Assembly (NCBI GenBank): GCA_963851325.1
Contig: CAWKOR010000001.1
Location: 1,922,001 to 1,986,000, forward strand
DNA from: DATGKG01 sp963851325
Lineage (GTDB): Bacteria; Desulfobacterota; Binatia; Binatales; Binataceae
DNA length: 64,000 bases
Direction of reading: 5' to 3'
Position 1 is the first letter of the stretch; the number at the start of each line of letters is the position of its first letter. The notes beneath the pieces were generated by a model. It did no database searches and was not told where the DNA came from. It was given only the letters and a program-made list of their open reading frames with translations. Below, in pieces: positions 16,692-29,154 of the stretch. The translations under genes were made by a program, and so were the position numbers.

Positions 16692-18680
16692 TCAGGATTT
16701 AACGTGATGAAACAGATTGTAATAGTTGTCAACGGTGGAATGACGCGGGGCCGGCCGATGCATTACCCATCCACCGACAATACCTATGTTGTTCGCACGC
16801 AAGAATCCTGCTTCAACTGCGGCTAGCCACTCCGGTTCGCTGATACAGTCGTCATCGATGAACGAAACAATCTCGTGCGCGGCGGTCTCGAGGACCCGGT
16901 TCCGTGCACCCGGAATATCCGCACCCTCCAGAAACTCACATCGAAGCGGCAGACGATTCCGGAATTTTTCAAGTACCGCCTGGGTCTGATCGGTCGATCC
17001 ATTGTCGACCACCAGGACTTCATCCGGTCGGCGCCGCTGACGAGTCAACGACTCCAGCATTTCCGCCAAATCGCTTGCTCGGTTACGGGTGATCACTCCT
17101 ACGGTTATGTTGAGATGCTTGTGAGGCGGATCGATCGCGATGGGGTTAGATTCCGTCAGCGCCTGGCTCATGAACTGGTGCAGGCAGTGGTAAATGTTGT
17201 TAGCGGTTGTTTCGCCAGTGGAAAAGTCTCCTTGAAGACATCTCCGGTAGCGCTCGAGTTCGCTCAAGAAGTACTCGCATTCAGGGTATCGTCGACGAAA
17301 GTATTCGAACAACTGCGCCGAACTCTCAATTAGTGTCCACTGCGGCGCGCCCGCGACGCGTGCTCGCAGAAGGCGGAGAGCGCTCTCAATCACCTCGGCG
17401 TCGTGCTCTCGATAGATGCAGGGTTGAGAGAGTTTCGTAATCCTGTCGCCGTCATCCCGATAGGTGTGCGCATAACCGCGAAACATCGCCGCGGCCGTCA
17501 CCTGCTGCTCGGCTACGATGCTCGCCGGGATCTCGAACTCCAGGCTCTCGCCAAAAACGGCGGCATAGACGCTGGCGAACTGCACGGGGTCGAGAGGTAA
17601 TAACTCGATGAGCCACTGCTTGCGCGTGGCGACGAACAAGAACCGGTCCGCTGATACCAGCGCCGTCTCGTCGGTGGTGAGCCGCCGCTGCTTGATATTA
17701 CGCAAGCGCTGCAGGCCATCGTACGCTTCTTGAATTTCGAGCAGAGGAATAGACTCGTCGACCGAGAAAAAGGGCAATCCTGAGACCAGTGCGAGATGCG
17801 CCGACGAGATGTGCCTTATGCCTGGTCGCGAATCGCCCGCCTGACCCAGGGCCGACGCAAAAAGCCCCGCGGCGGGACGCGCGGTTTTCTCACCGTGCAA
17901 AGGGCCTGACCCCAGGACGACCGGTCGAATCTTCAGTTTGGGTTCGCGCCCTGCGACCATATCGAAAATTCGGCGACTCAGCGTCAGCTGCAGCGCGAAC
18001 AGGCGGTGCGGCTCGCCGTTGCGAAAAAACAGGCGCGCGTCGTCTTCGCTAAGGAAAGCCAGTTCGGCTCGCGCTCCGACTTCTGTCGACCAGCCGTTCA
18101 GTTCGAGCAACTCTGCCAATCCGTTCAGCTTGGTAAAAATGCGCTTCCAGAAAATCAAACGCTTCGCGTGTCGCGGTTCAGCCATTATCGAGGCTCGCAG
18201 TAGCGTATTGATCTCGGCCAGCAATTCGCAGGTGGTCAGTGGGCCCACGACGATGTCGTCAGGGAGCTCGCCAAACAGCGGCACCAGACGATCCTGCTTG
18301 AACCTCACGCTGAATCTCTCTAGAACCGGAAACCCCGCAGAGATCTCAGAGAGAAAAATCAAGTTAGCTTCCCTTTCCTCCCATGGCCCCAAAAAAGGAA
18401 AGATGCGCCGCAGCCGACCGTAGATATGCGCAAGCTCGCCGATCGCCCCATCAGCGCGGTTTACGCTCTCTTTTAAGACGATGATGAGATCGACGTCCGA
18501 AAGCGCATAGACTGGACGCCCATCGAAGTACGAACCCGTGCCAAGGATGCAGGATACCGCCGGATGTCTGGATAAAGCAGCTACGGCGCGCCGCACGCCA
18601 AAGTCATAGATCCTACTGAATAAGGGGCTGAGCCAGTTGAAATTCAGACGCAGAACAAACCATTGCAGCAGCCGGGTCAC
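16692..18680 (-). CDS. 5' half of split fusion: nucleotidyltransferase-like domain plus start of GT2
   Basis: This 662-residue frame starts at a GTG that overlaps the preceding gene's stop (GTGA). The N-terminal part has a nucleotidyltransferase-fold signature, GTGSYFDGRPVYALSDVDL, with Asp62 and Asp64 as expected metal ligands. A middle region of about 400 residues matches no family I recognise. From about residue 520 a GT2 glycosyltransferase begins (NITVGVITRNRASDLAEML, VVDNGSTDQT, and the FIDDDC motif near residue 607), then the frame ends in TGA. The same frame reopens at once and completes the GT2 domain. As written, this product would be a truncated glycosyltransferase. Confidence 0.7.
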   Translation of the reverse strand: MTRLLQWFVLRLNFNWLSPLFSRIYDFGVRRAVAALSRHPAVSCILGTGSYFDGRPVYALSDVDLIIVLKESVNRADGAIGELAHIYGRLRRIFPFLGPWEEREANLIFLSEISAGFPVLERFSVRFKQDRLVPLFGELPDDIVVGPLTTCELLAEINTLLRASIMAEPRHAKRLIFWKRIFTKLNGLAELLELNGWSTEVGARAELAFLSEDDARLFFRNGEPHRLFALQLTLSRRIFDMVAGREPKLKIRPVVLGSGPLHGEKTARPAAGLFASALGQAGDSRPGIRHISSAHLALVSGLPFFSVDESIPLLEIQEAYDGLQRLRNIKQRRLTTDETALVSADRFLFVATRKQWLIELLPLDPVQFASVYAAVFGESLEFEIPASIVAEQQVTAAAMFRGYAHTYRDDGDRITKLSQPCIYREHDAEVIESALRLLRARVAGAPQWTLIESSAQLFEYFRRRYPECEYFLSELERYRRCLQGDFSTGETTANNIYHCLHQFMSQALTESNPIAIDPPHKHLNITVGVITRNRASDLAEMLESLTRQRRRPDEVLVVDNGSTDQTQAVLEKFRNRLPLRCEFLEGADIPGARNRVLETAAHEIVSFIDDDCISEPEWLAAVEAGFLRANNIGIVGGWVMHRPAPRHSTVDNYYNLFHHVKS

Positions 18681-19132
18681 GCGTATGCCAAGGCAAACGT
18701 GCGGTCATCGAGAAAATCCTGATTCCTCGCCATCACATTCAGAGTCAGGACCAGCTTCACCATAGGGATGATCTGGAGTTCCGCTTGAATCCGCAAAACG
18801 TGGGACCTTTTATCCGGCGGCAGAATGATTGTCAAGAGACTTCCTCGTCCCGCTCGGCAATCGCGCCAACCGCGGCCGACCACGTACGGGGAGCAACCGA
18901 ACTCAATCGAAAAAACGTCAACCCGGTGATGCATGCGGTAGAAAGGACGGCCACTCATTCCATCCAACGTTGGATTGCTTGATGATCTCTTCGATCCCCT
19001 TGTAATCGCTCCGACCACCGGAAAAGCTAGTGGCACGATCCCAAAGACTAACTCTTCAAATAGAGACCGCACTCCACTCGCGCCTTCGGATGCAAACCAC
19101 TGCCACATGGAGTCCGAAGACCGCGATGTCAT
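18677..19132 (-). CDS. hypothetical protein in polysaccharide operon
   Basis: This 151-residue product matches no family I recognise. It has a moderately hydrophobic stretch near residues 26-42 (ELVFGIVPLAFPVVGAI) and ends in MARNQDFLDDRTFALAYA. It lies 33 bases after the CapK-like ligase gene, and its stop overlaps the GTG of the nucleotidyltransferase-GT fusion, which argues for a real, translationally coupled gene in the operon. Given the broken gene next to it, it could also be a remnant of a longer protein. The start is uncertain. Confidence 0.5.
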   Translation of the reverse strand: MTSRSSDSMWQWFASEGASGVRSLFEELVFGIVPLAFPVVGAITRGSKRSSSNPTLDGMSGRPFYRMHHRVDVFSIEFGCSPYVVGRGWRDCRAGRGSLLTIILPPDKRSHVLRIQAELQIIPMVKLVLTLNVMARNQDFLDDRTFALAYA

Positions 19133-19165
19133 CTCGGCTTGGCGCCGCCGTTGGAGAACTGGTTT

Positions 19166-20449
19166 CTACACAGCGAGTTCCGACACCGTCAGCATGAACT
19201 TTCCGCCCGCGCTTCTCGGGATATCGTTCACGCGCTGGAAATCGATGCGCACCGGTCCGCCAAGGTAGGTGCAGAACTCAGTCCGGATTTTGCTCTCGAT
19301 CTCATGACCAATCGAGCCACGACTGACATACTTGACTACGATTCGGTCGAGCGCCGTTTGAACTAGTTGGAATTGCTCGATGTCTGGAAAATTGAGTATT
19401 ACATTGGCGAAATCCCAGGTGGCGCGCAGGTTGCCGTCCGTTCCACGAAACAGGTTCATCCCGCGCCCTAAAATCCGGCCGATCAACGGCAGTGTGCGCC
19501 CACACTTACACCGCCCCGTTTCCGCGATCGCGTAGTCACCAATCTCATATCGCACCAGCGGCATTACTCTGTTTGCTAAAGTCGTGAGCACGACTCTACC
19601 GATGTCGCCGACAGCTGCCTGACGGCCTGCTTCATCCAACAGCTCGACAAATACGTGCTCAGCATTCTGATGAAGTCCTCCCGACGGGCATTGCCACGCG
19701 ATGAATGCCTCGGTTGATCCGTAATTTTCAGCAATCTCAACTGCCAGTATTTGTCGCGCGCGGTTTCGAACTGCATCCTCAAGGATCTCAGCACCGGTTA
19801 ATACCCGGCGCAAAGACGGCAGTCGTAAATCCTGTTGGTCGAAAACCGTGATTAACCCTTTCAAGACCGACGGATAAACGTAGATGAAGAACGGATCGAT
19901 CTTAGCGATGGCAGCGGCCAATTGAGACAGTTCCATGGAAATACTCAAGAACCTAACTCCCACAAGAAGACGGCCATCGACGAAATGCCGGTCTTCATAG
20001 TCGCTGTCAGGATCAGGGTTCAGCAATCCAGCGCCCACCAACCAGACGCTTCGTCGGACCGGATCCCATCCGTTGGCCAGCAAGTAGCGCGCCCTGGCCG
20101 CATACCGACTCTGCTGGTGAGCACGGTCGAAAAGAAAATCCGCACGTGGGCCGCTGGTCCCACTCGATACAGCATGCGCGACAGAGGCCTTGGCTGGACG
20201 AACCGCTTGCGCCGAGCGGAAGAGCGCATCGATCTCCTCGCGGCGCAGGATCGGCAGTTCGGCAAAATCCTCCAGCCGCCGAATTCGGCCGAGACGTTCT
20301 TTATAGAAGGGAATCCTTGCCGCGGCCGCGAGGGTACTCCGAAGCCCTTCCTCTTGATAGCTTCTCAGCCTTTCTGCGGACCAGTATTGCGATCTGAGCA
20401 GACCGAAGTAGCGCGGTGCGCTTTCAAGTAATCTTATCAGAGCGCTCAT
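19166..20449 (-). CDS. CapK/PaaK-like AMP-forming ligase
   Basis: This 427-residue adenylate-forming enzyme is related to phenylacetate-CoA ligase and to CapK proteins of capsule clusters. Visible motifs are the P-loop-like SSGTSGPRADFLFDR, the acyl-adenylate motif ENYGSTEAFIAWQCP, RYEIGDYAI, a CKCGRTLP zinc-knuckle-like stretch, and IGRILGRGMNLF before the C-terminal lid. It first forms an acyl-AMP. In CapK contexts the acceptor is usually unclear. It sits upstream of the unknown 151-residue protein and the glycosyltransferase fusion on the same strand, so a role in modifying a surface polysaccharide is inferred. Confidence 0.85.
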   Translation of the reverse strand: MSALIRLLESAPRYFGLLRSQYWSAERLRSYQEEGLRSTLAAAARIPFYKERLGRIRRLEDFAELPILRREEIDALFRSAQAVRPAKASVAHAVSSGTSGPRADFLFDRAHQQSRYAARARYLLANGWDPVRRSVWLVGAGLLNPDPDSDYEDRHFVDGRLLVGVRFLSISMELSQLAAAIAKIDPFFIYVYPSVLKGLITVFDQQDLRLPSLRRVLTGAEILEDAVRNRARQILAVEIAENYGSTEAFIAWQCPSGGLHQNAEHVFVELLDEAGRQAAVGDIGRVVLTTLANRVMPLVRYEIGDYAIAETGRCKCGRTLPLIGRILGRGMNLFRGTDGNLRATWDFANVILNFPDIEQFQLVQTALDRIVVKYVSRGSIGHEIESKIRTEFCTYLGGPVRIDFQRVNDIPRSAGGKFMLTVSELAV

Positions 20450-20621
20450 TTTCTACATGAACAACATGCATTTCAGTGCCGCCCCGCACAACACCAATCG
20501 GGTCGAAATACACCTCCCCAGAGTATGCATCGCGCCAGTAGCGAGGCACCGGAAGGAATCGGCGCGACTTCTTTAGGCAATCCAGCCCAAAGCAGGGTTG
20601 GTAATGATCAGTCACCGGCAT
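20424..20621 (-). CDS. possible small protein upstream of CapK-like gene
   Basis: This is a 65-codon frame starting at ATG with only a weak upstream purine stretch, overlapping the first 26 bases of the CapK-like gene. It contains a compact, non-repetitive sequence (FLPVPRYWRDAYSGEVYFD) without membrane segments. No family is recognised. Overlap with the downstream gene is compatible with translational coupling at the head of the operon, but coding status is uncertain. Confidence 0.3.
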   Translation of the reverse strand: MPVTDHYQPCFGLDCLKKSRRFLPVPRYWRDAYSGEVYFDPIGVVRGGTEMHVVHVENERSDKIT

Positions 20622-21045
20622 GGACCAACTCTGAGATGACGATCATAGCTCCACGAGATCTTCTGTAGTGGGCGAACCGGTGGCGGAAAGGGAGAAATTC
20701 GAACCCTCGCTACTGGTGTGGCCTCCCCCATCCGAGGAGACTCGGTGCCGAGAACCGCCTTGATGTCTCTCCTGGTGCTGACGGAACTTTCCGTCTTGGG
20801 TAACTTGATGAACGCAAACCCCGTCTGCCGCTGACGCGATTGCTGGGGTTCGATTGATTCACCAGTAGACACAGGAATCGACATTCGCAAGCATCAAGTG
20901 TCTGAAGAAAGGGTCCGTCGAGTGTCGCTCAAAGAAAAAGGGTGGAGCACGATGTGCTCCTCAGCGTAGCTCGCTGATGTCGATCCTGACCATGTCGAGG
21001 ACGCACTGAAATCGCCCAAGTCGCTAGCCGCGCACCGGAGGCAAA
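20622..21045. other. intergenic region
   Basis: This stretch lies between the minus-strand polysaccharide operon and the plus-strand PfpI gene. I see no gene. It contains a partial copy of the rrn terminator sequence (20935-20960). Confidence 0.5.
20935..20960. repeat. direct repeat, left copy of the rrn terminator sequence
   Basis: These 26 bases are identical to 22634-22659. They include the A tract and most of the hairpin (GGAGCAC-GAT-GTGCTCC) of the rrn terminator, but the match stops before the last four bases of the stem. No gene on the minus strand ends just upstream of this copy, so it has no obvious terminator job here. Confidence 0.85.
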
Positions 21046-21894
21046 ATGAATCGGCGTGAATTCATAAGTACCGTTGGTGGGGCTGTCGCAGCCTCGGTGC
21101 TCGCGGCCCGAACCTCGGCCATCGGCGCAGAGCCGAAGCCCATCCACGCAACAGAAAATACGACTGGTAACTCAATACACAGCACCGTACCCTCTGGCCC
21201 GCCGCAGCAAATTGCGATGCTCATTTATCCACAATTCACCGCGCTCGATCTGGTTGGACCGCATGCCTTCCTGTCGGGGCTGATGAACGTAGACGTTCAT
21301 CTGGTGTGGAAGAACAAAGATCCGATCGCGACTGATCGTGGCAATCTGACGGTGCTGCCCAGTGCGACGCTGGCCGAGTGTCCGAAGGAACTCGATATCC
21401 TGTTCGTCCCCGGTGGTCTCGAAGGTACCGTCGCCGTTATGCAGGATGACGAGGTTTTGTCATTCCTTGCCGATCGCGGTAGTCGCGCCCGCTACGTGAC
21501 CAGCGTATGCACGGGTTCTTTGATTTTGGGTTGCGCAGGTTTGTTGAACGGATATCGAGCGACCTCCCATTGGGCCTTTCGTGATTTGCTTCCGCTACTC
21601 GGCGCCGTCCATGTAAACGAACGGGTGGTCGAAGATCGCAATCGAATTACTGGCGCGGGTGTTACCTCAGGAATCGATTTCGGTCTGACCGTGAGCGCCC
21701 GGATGCGCGGGGTGCGCTATGCCGAGATGCTGCAACTGGTCAACGAATACGATCCTCATCCGCCCTTTCACGCGGGAACGCCGACGTTGGCGGGGCCGGA
21801 AATCACCAATCATCTGCGTGAAGTGCTGGGGCCCGGATTGGCTTCTGCGAAGGATGCTGCGCTGATGGCGCATAAAAAAGTCTCCGCGGGCTAA
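21046..21894 (+). CDS. Tat-exported DJ-1/PfpI family protein (isonitrile hydratase-like)
   Basis: This is a 282-residue protein. MNRREFISTVGG followed by a hydrophobic stretch is a twin-arginine signal peptide, cleaved probably near residue 28. The mature part is a DJ-1/PfpI domain: QIAMLIYPQFTALDLVGP, LFVPGG, and the nucleophile elbow TSVCTGSLILG with Cys155. The VCTGS elbow and TSHWAF are typical of the isonitrile hydratase / GlxA-like subgroup. Export of such a protein suggests action on a periplasmic small molecule; the true substrate is unknown. GGAGG precedes the ATG. The gene lies with the following toxin-antitoxin pair between the two copies of the rrn terminator sequence. Confidence 0.85.
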   Translation: MNRREFISTVGGAVAASVLAARTSAIGAEPKPIHATENTTGNSIHSTVPSGPPQQIAMLIYPQFTALDLVGPHAFLSGLMNVDVHLVWKNKDPIATDRGNLTVLPSATLAECPKELDILFVPGGLEGTVAVMQDDEVLSFLADRGSRARYVTSVCTGSLILGCAGLLNGYRATSHWAFRDLLPLLGAVHVNERVVEDRNRITGAGVTSGIDFGLTVSARMRGVRYAEMLQLVNEYDPHPPFHAGTPTLAGPEITNHLREVLGPGLASAKDAALMAHKKVSAG

Positions 21895-21978
21895 GGCCTC
21901 GCACGGATGAAGCGAGAGCAAGAACTCTGGAAATCCCTCCCTGTCGACTTAGTTCACTTCTTAGTCTAGTCTGGATTC

Positions 21979-22230
21979 ATGATTCGGTTGAACATTCACG
22001 AGGCCAAGACCCATCTGTCGAAATATCTCGCGCGAATGGAAAAGAAGGGTGAGACCATCATGGTATGCCGGCGTAATGTACCCATTGCCGAGATCCGGCC
22101 GTTGAAGAAGCCACAGGTCGGTAAGCGTCCTATCGGTCTCGCGAAGGGCAAAGCCAAAATTCTGCCGGGTTTCTGGAAACCGCTTCCTGCCTGGATGCTT
22201 GATGCATTCGAGGGAAAGGACCCTGAATGA
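21979..22230 (+). CDS. Phd/YefM-family antitoxin
   Basis: This is an 83-residue antitoxin. The N-terminal IRLNIHEAKTHLSKYLARME is the Phd/YefM DNA-binding fold, and IMVCRRNVPIAEIRPL is the conserved beta strand region that follows. The C-terminal tail (FWKPLPAWMLDAFEG) would wrap the toxin. Its stop overlaps the toxin ATG by four bases (ATGA), the normal coupling for these modules. It is likely to repress its own promoter with the toxin. Confidence 0.92.
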   Translation: MIRLNIHEAKTHLSKYLARMEKKGETIMVCRRNVPIAEIRPLKKPQVGKRPIGLAKGKAKILPGFWKPLPAWMLDAFEGKDPE

Positions 22231-22613
22231 AGCTGCTTTTGGATACCTGTACCTTTTTGTGGCTGGCAACCGATGATCGCGCTCTTTCGGCCGAGGCGCG
22301 GGCAGTGTTCGAAAATGAAGAAAATGAGGCGTACCTGAGCGCAGTGTCGGCGTGGGAAATAGCAGTAAAGAATCTGCTCGGTGGCCTTAAACTATCGGAA
22401 CCTCCTGAACAGTTCGTTCCGAAATACCGGAAAGCTCACCGAATAGAATCCTTATCGCTAGACGAAGAGACGGTACTTCAATTGAGGACCCTGCCCGCCG
22501 TTCATCGCGATCCCTTCGATCGCATGTTGATCTGCCAGGCGATCAATGAGGGCATGGCAATTTTGACGCCTGACGAAAGCATCCGAGGGTATCCGGTGAA
22601 AACAATCTGGTAG
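22227..22613 (+). CDS. PIN-domain (VapC-like) ribonuclease toxin
   Basis: This 128-residue PIN-domain protein has the acidic residues of the Mg-dependent RNase site: LLLDTCTFLWL (Asp6), SAWEIAVK (Glu), HRDPFDRML (Asp) and LTPDE (Asp). VapC-type toxins cleave tRNA or rRNA. Paired with a Phd/YefM antitoxin, it forms a complete type II module. It lies immediately downstream of the rrn terminator region on the opposite strand and within the span bounded by the 26-base direct repeat. Confidence 0.92.
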   Translation: MKLLLDTCTFLWLATDDRALSAEARAVFENEENEAYLSAVSAWEIAVKNLLGGLKLSEPPEQFVPKYRKAHRIESLSLDEETVLQLRTLPAVHRDPFDRMLICQAINEGMAILTPDESIRGYPVKTIW

Positions 22614-22631
22614 TTACGAATTCTCGAAAAT

Positions 22632-22663
22632 AAAAAAAGGGTGGAGCACGATGTGCTCCACCC
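22632..22663 (-). terminator. rho-independent terminator of the rrn operon
   Basis: On the minus strand this is an 11-bp perfect stem (GGGTGGAGCAC / GTGCTCCACCC) with a 3-base loop, followed by seven T residues. It lies just after the 5S gene. Confidence 0.93.
22634..22659. repeat. direct repeat, right copy (inside rrn terminator)
   Basis: These 26 bases are identical to 20935-20960. The pair brackets the PfpI gene and the toxin-antitoxin module, a segment of about 1.7 kb. Confidence 0.85.
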
Positions 22664-22672
22664 TCGAGATTC

Positions 22673-22789
22673 CCCGGCCGCGTCCTACTCTCCCATGACG
22701 CCATCGCTCACAGTACCATCGGCGCTGAAGGGCTTAACTGCCGTGTTCGGGATGGGAACGGGTGTTTCACCTTCGCTATGGCGACCGGA
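22673..22789 (-). rRNA. rrf: 5S ribosomal RNA
   Basis: The complement contains conserved 5S elements, including CCCGTTCCCATCCCGAACAC and the terminal GGAGAGTAGG segment. The gene follows the 23S gene in the same transcript. Ends are approximate. Confidence 0.92.
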
Positions 22790-22833
22790 AACCATGTCCC
22801 GTCGGTGCGACCAAGCGGCGACGGGATTTAGAT

Positions 22834-22852
22834 TTTCGACAACCGAATGTAG
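22834..22852 (-). other. 3' arm of 23S precursor processing stem
   Basis: Sequence in the 23S-5S spacer is nearly complementary, in the transcript, to the segment just upstream of the 23S gene (26041-26060). Shared core: GACAAC-GAAT-TAG. Such stems are cut by RNase III. Confidence 0.5.
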
Positions 22853-22978
22853 GGTCTTCTTTCTGAGAGTAAGTCTTGAGCGACAGTATGCGAATTGGGC
22901 CTGGCTCTCGTGGCGGAGATAGCGATATCTCCGTTGCTTAGCCCACGAGGCTACCTGCATGTCAATTCAAACATTAGT

Positions 22979-25980
<3,002 letters not shown>

Positions 25981-26040
25981 TTAAGGCCATATCAATTCGC
26001 ATACAATTCGCTCTGATTTTACACTCAGATTGAAGATACC

Positions 26041-26065
26041 CTACTATTCAGTTGTCAAAGACCGG
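26041..26065 (-). other. pre-23S leader motif (processing/antitermination)
   Basis: These 25 bases differ at one position from 28378-28402 upstream of 16S. On the transcript it reads GGTCTTTGACAACTGAATAG, a segment common before bacterial rRNA genes. It can pair with 22834-22852 after the 23S gene. Confidence 0.6.
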
Positions 26066-26204
26066 ATCTGCTCGCGTCGATTGCTCGATGCTTCGCAGCC
26101 AAACTTTCACGGGTTGCTCGCGCTGACTAAAAGACTGACCTATTTTCAAGTCAGTCGATTATGCGCGCCCGATTTGAACACGTTGTTGCGCGATGGACTT
26201 TATC

Positions 26205-26280
26205 TGGTGGAGCGGACCGGGATTGAACCGGCAACCCTCGGCTTGCAAAGCCGATGCTCTCCCAATTGAGCTACCGCCCC
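26205..26280 (-). tRNA. tRNA-Ala (TGC)
   Basis: This is a 76-nt tRNA with encoded CCA. The anticodon loop TTTGCAA gives TGC. The acceptor stem GGGGCGG pairs with CCGCTCC with one G-U. It lies in the 16S-23S spacer, the usual place. Confidence 0.95.
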
Positions 26281-26335
26281 TAATGCCGCTCTCTAAAGTC
26301 CGTAGGAATCAAATCGCGCCTACCGCGCCCAAAAA

Positions 26336-26411
26336 TGGTGGGCCCAGGTAGAGTCGAACTACCGACCTCGCCCTTATCAGGGGCGCGCTCTACCAGCTGA
26401 GCTATGGGCCC
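26336..26411 (-). tRNA. tRNA-Ile (GAT)
   Basis: This is a 76-nt tRNA with encoded CCA. The anticodon loop CTGATAA gives GAT. It is the first tRNA after the 16S gene in the transcript. Confidence 0.95.
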
Positions 26412-26512
26412 TTATGATAGAGCGGGCGTCGGCCGGCGTTAAGCGCGAAGCTTAATTCCAGTGTTCGTTCGTTCCGATGCTGTCAAAGACCAGGCCCCAG
26501 AAGCGGGCCAGC

Positions 26513-26535
26513 CTCTCAAAACCGAATAGTAGTGC
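26513..26535 (-). other. 3' arm of 16S precursor processing stem
   Basis: In the transcript this spacer segment (GCACTACTATTCGGTTTT core) is complementary to the 16S leader at 28375-28397 over about 18 bases with one G-U, forming the expected RNase III stem that encloses pre-16S. Confidence 0.6.
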
Positions 26536-26664
26536 GAGCGAGGGATATATGATCTCAAGCCGTATCCGAAAACCGCGACTCGCATCCCGCAGGACGGATC
26601 CCGAGGAAGTTGAGGCGGGTTGACCACGAATGGATTTACTCCCGAGGGAGCAAATCTTGACTCG

Positions 26665-28235
<1,571 letters not shown>

Positions 28236-28377
28236 AGCTCAGTGTATTCCATCGGTCCGCGCGGCTAAGGCGCTTAAAAACCGAATGGATTGACCGCTAA
28301 CTAAATACTCAAATTCACGAAAAATCGGACAGGCTTGGATCGATTCTTATCCCCCGCCGCCCGATTAAAGGCATGCA

Positions 28378-28402
28378 CTACTATTCAGTTTTCAAAGACC
28401 GG
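28378..28402 (-). other. 16S leader motif (processing/antitermination)
   Basis: The transcript reads GGTCTTTGAAAACTGAATAG here, about 140 bases before the 16S start. It is a near-identical copy of 26041-26065 and pairs with 26513-26535. Confidence 0.6.
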
Positions 28403-28424
28403 CCCGATTTTGAGGCGAAACTTA

Positions 28425-28453
28425 ATAATACCGCTCGCCTGCGACCCTGTCAA
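28425..28453 (-). promoter_or_regulatory. rrn operon sigma70-type promoter
   Basis: On the minus strand, TTGACA (28453-28448) and TATTAT (28430-28425) are separated by 17 bases, a near-consensus housekeeping promoter. It lies about 190 bases upstream of the 16S 5' end. Confidence 0.8.
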
Positions 28454-29154
28454 TCCAGCCTCCGGTATCGCTACCGGCAACTGCGTTCCGTCGTATCCGT
28501 ATGGTCGCATCGGGCGGGCGGAATTTAATGCGCCGGGAACTCGATGTTCCTCGGCGCAGGTGAGAATCTAGCCCTCGCAGCCCCTCTGCGCAAGTACCCG
28601 CGGCGAGAAAATTACGTTTCTTCCACAACTGGTGCAGAAGCCTTGTGCGTCTACGGTTCCCTCGTCCACCACGTCATGGGGCCATGCGGATGCGACGTGG
28701 CGCTGTCCGCGCGCACCTTGCGCATCAGGGGTCCACACTATGACGAAACCCACAGTCGGCGATTCATGACAATCTGCTATAATGCGAGGCCGGAGGTTCG
28801 ATGAGGACGGCTGCACCAAAGAGAATTACGTAAACGAAGCCACCGAGCGCTCTGGAATCGAATTTTATAGGCGAGGGAAAGTGCGAAAACAAACCCACTC
28901 GATGCCGACAGGATCGCCTCGCGCGCAGGTTGAAATTACCAAACGAAGCCAAATAATCCTTGAAAATGCTGGATTTTCATTTTGGCAAAGCCACCGAATG
29001 CGCGTTCTTCCGTCGCGATCGCTTTGACCGCAGCCCAGGTTATCGCAAAACAAACCCACTCGTATCGCAAAACAAACCCACTCACCTAGAGGCGAACGAA
29101 TAGCGAAACTGGCCTGATCAGGCTCGTCCATTTGATGAATAACCCTACAGAAAG
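28454..29154. other. intergenic region
   Basis: Between the rrn promoter and the MFS transporter gene I see no convincing gene. It contains a 22-base tandem duplication (29041-29084) and a third partial copy of that unit near 28880. Confidence 0.6.
29041..29084. repeat. tandem repeat, two 22-base units
   Basis: The unit TATCGCAAAACAAACCCACT plus two bases occurs twice head to tail, differing only in the last base. A related ACAAACCCACTCG occurs near 28888. It is intergenic. Confidence 0.85.

Noticed and set aside
16692..16694. TGA as a reassigned sense codon
   Set aside because: Many intact genes in the window (for example the first CoA-transferase and the SBP56 gene) end normally at TGA, so a recoded genetic code is not supported.
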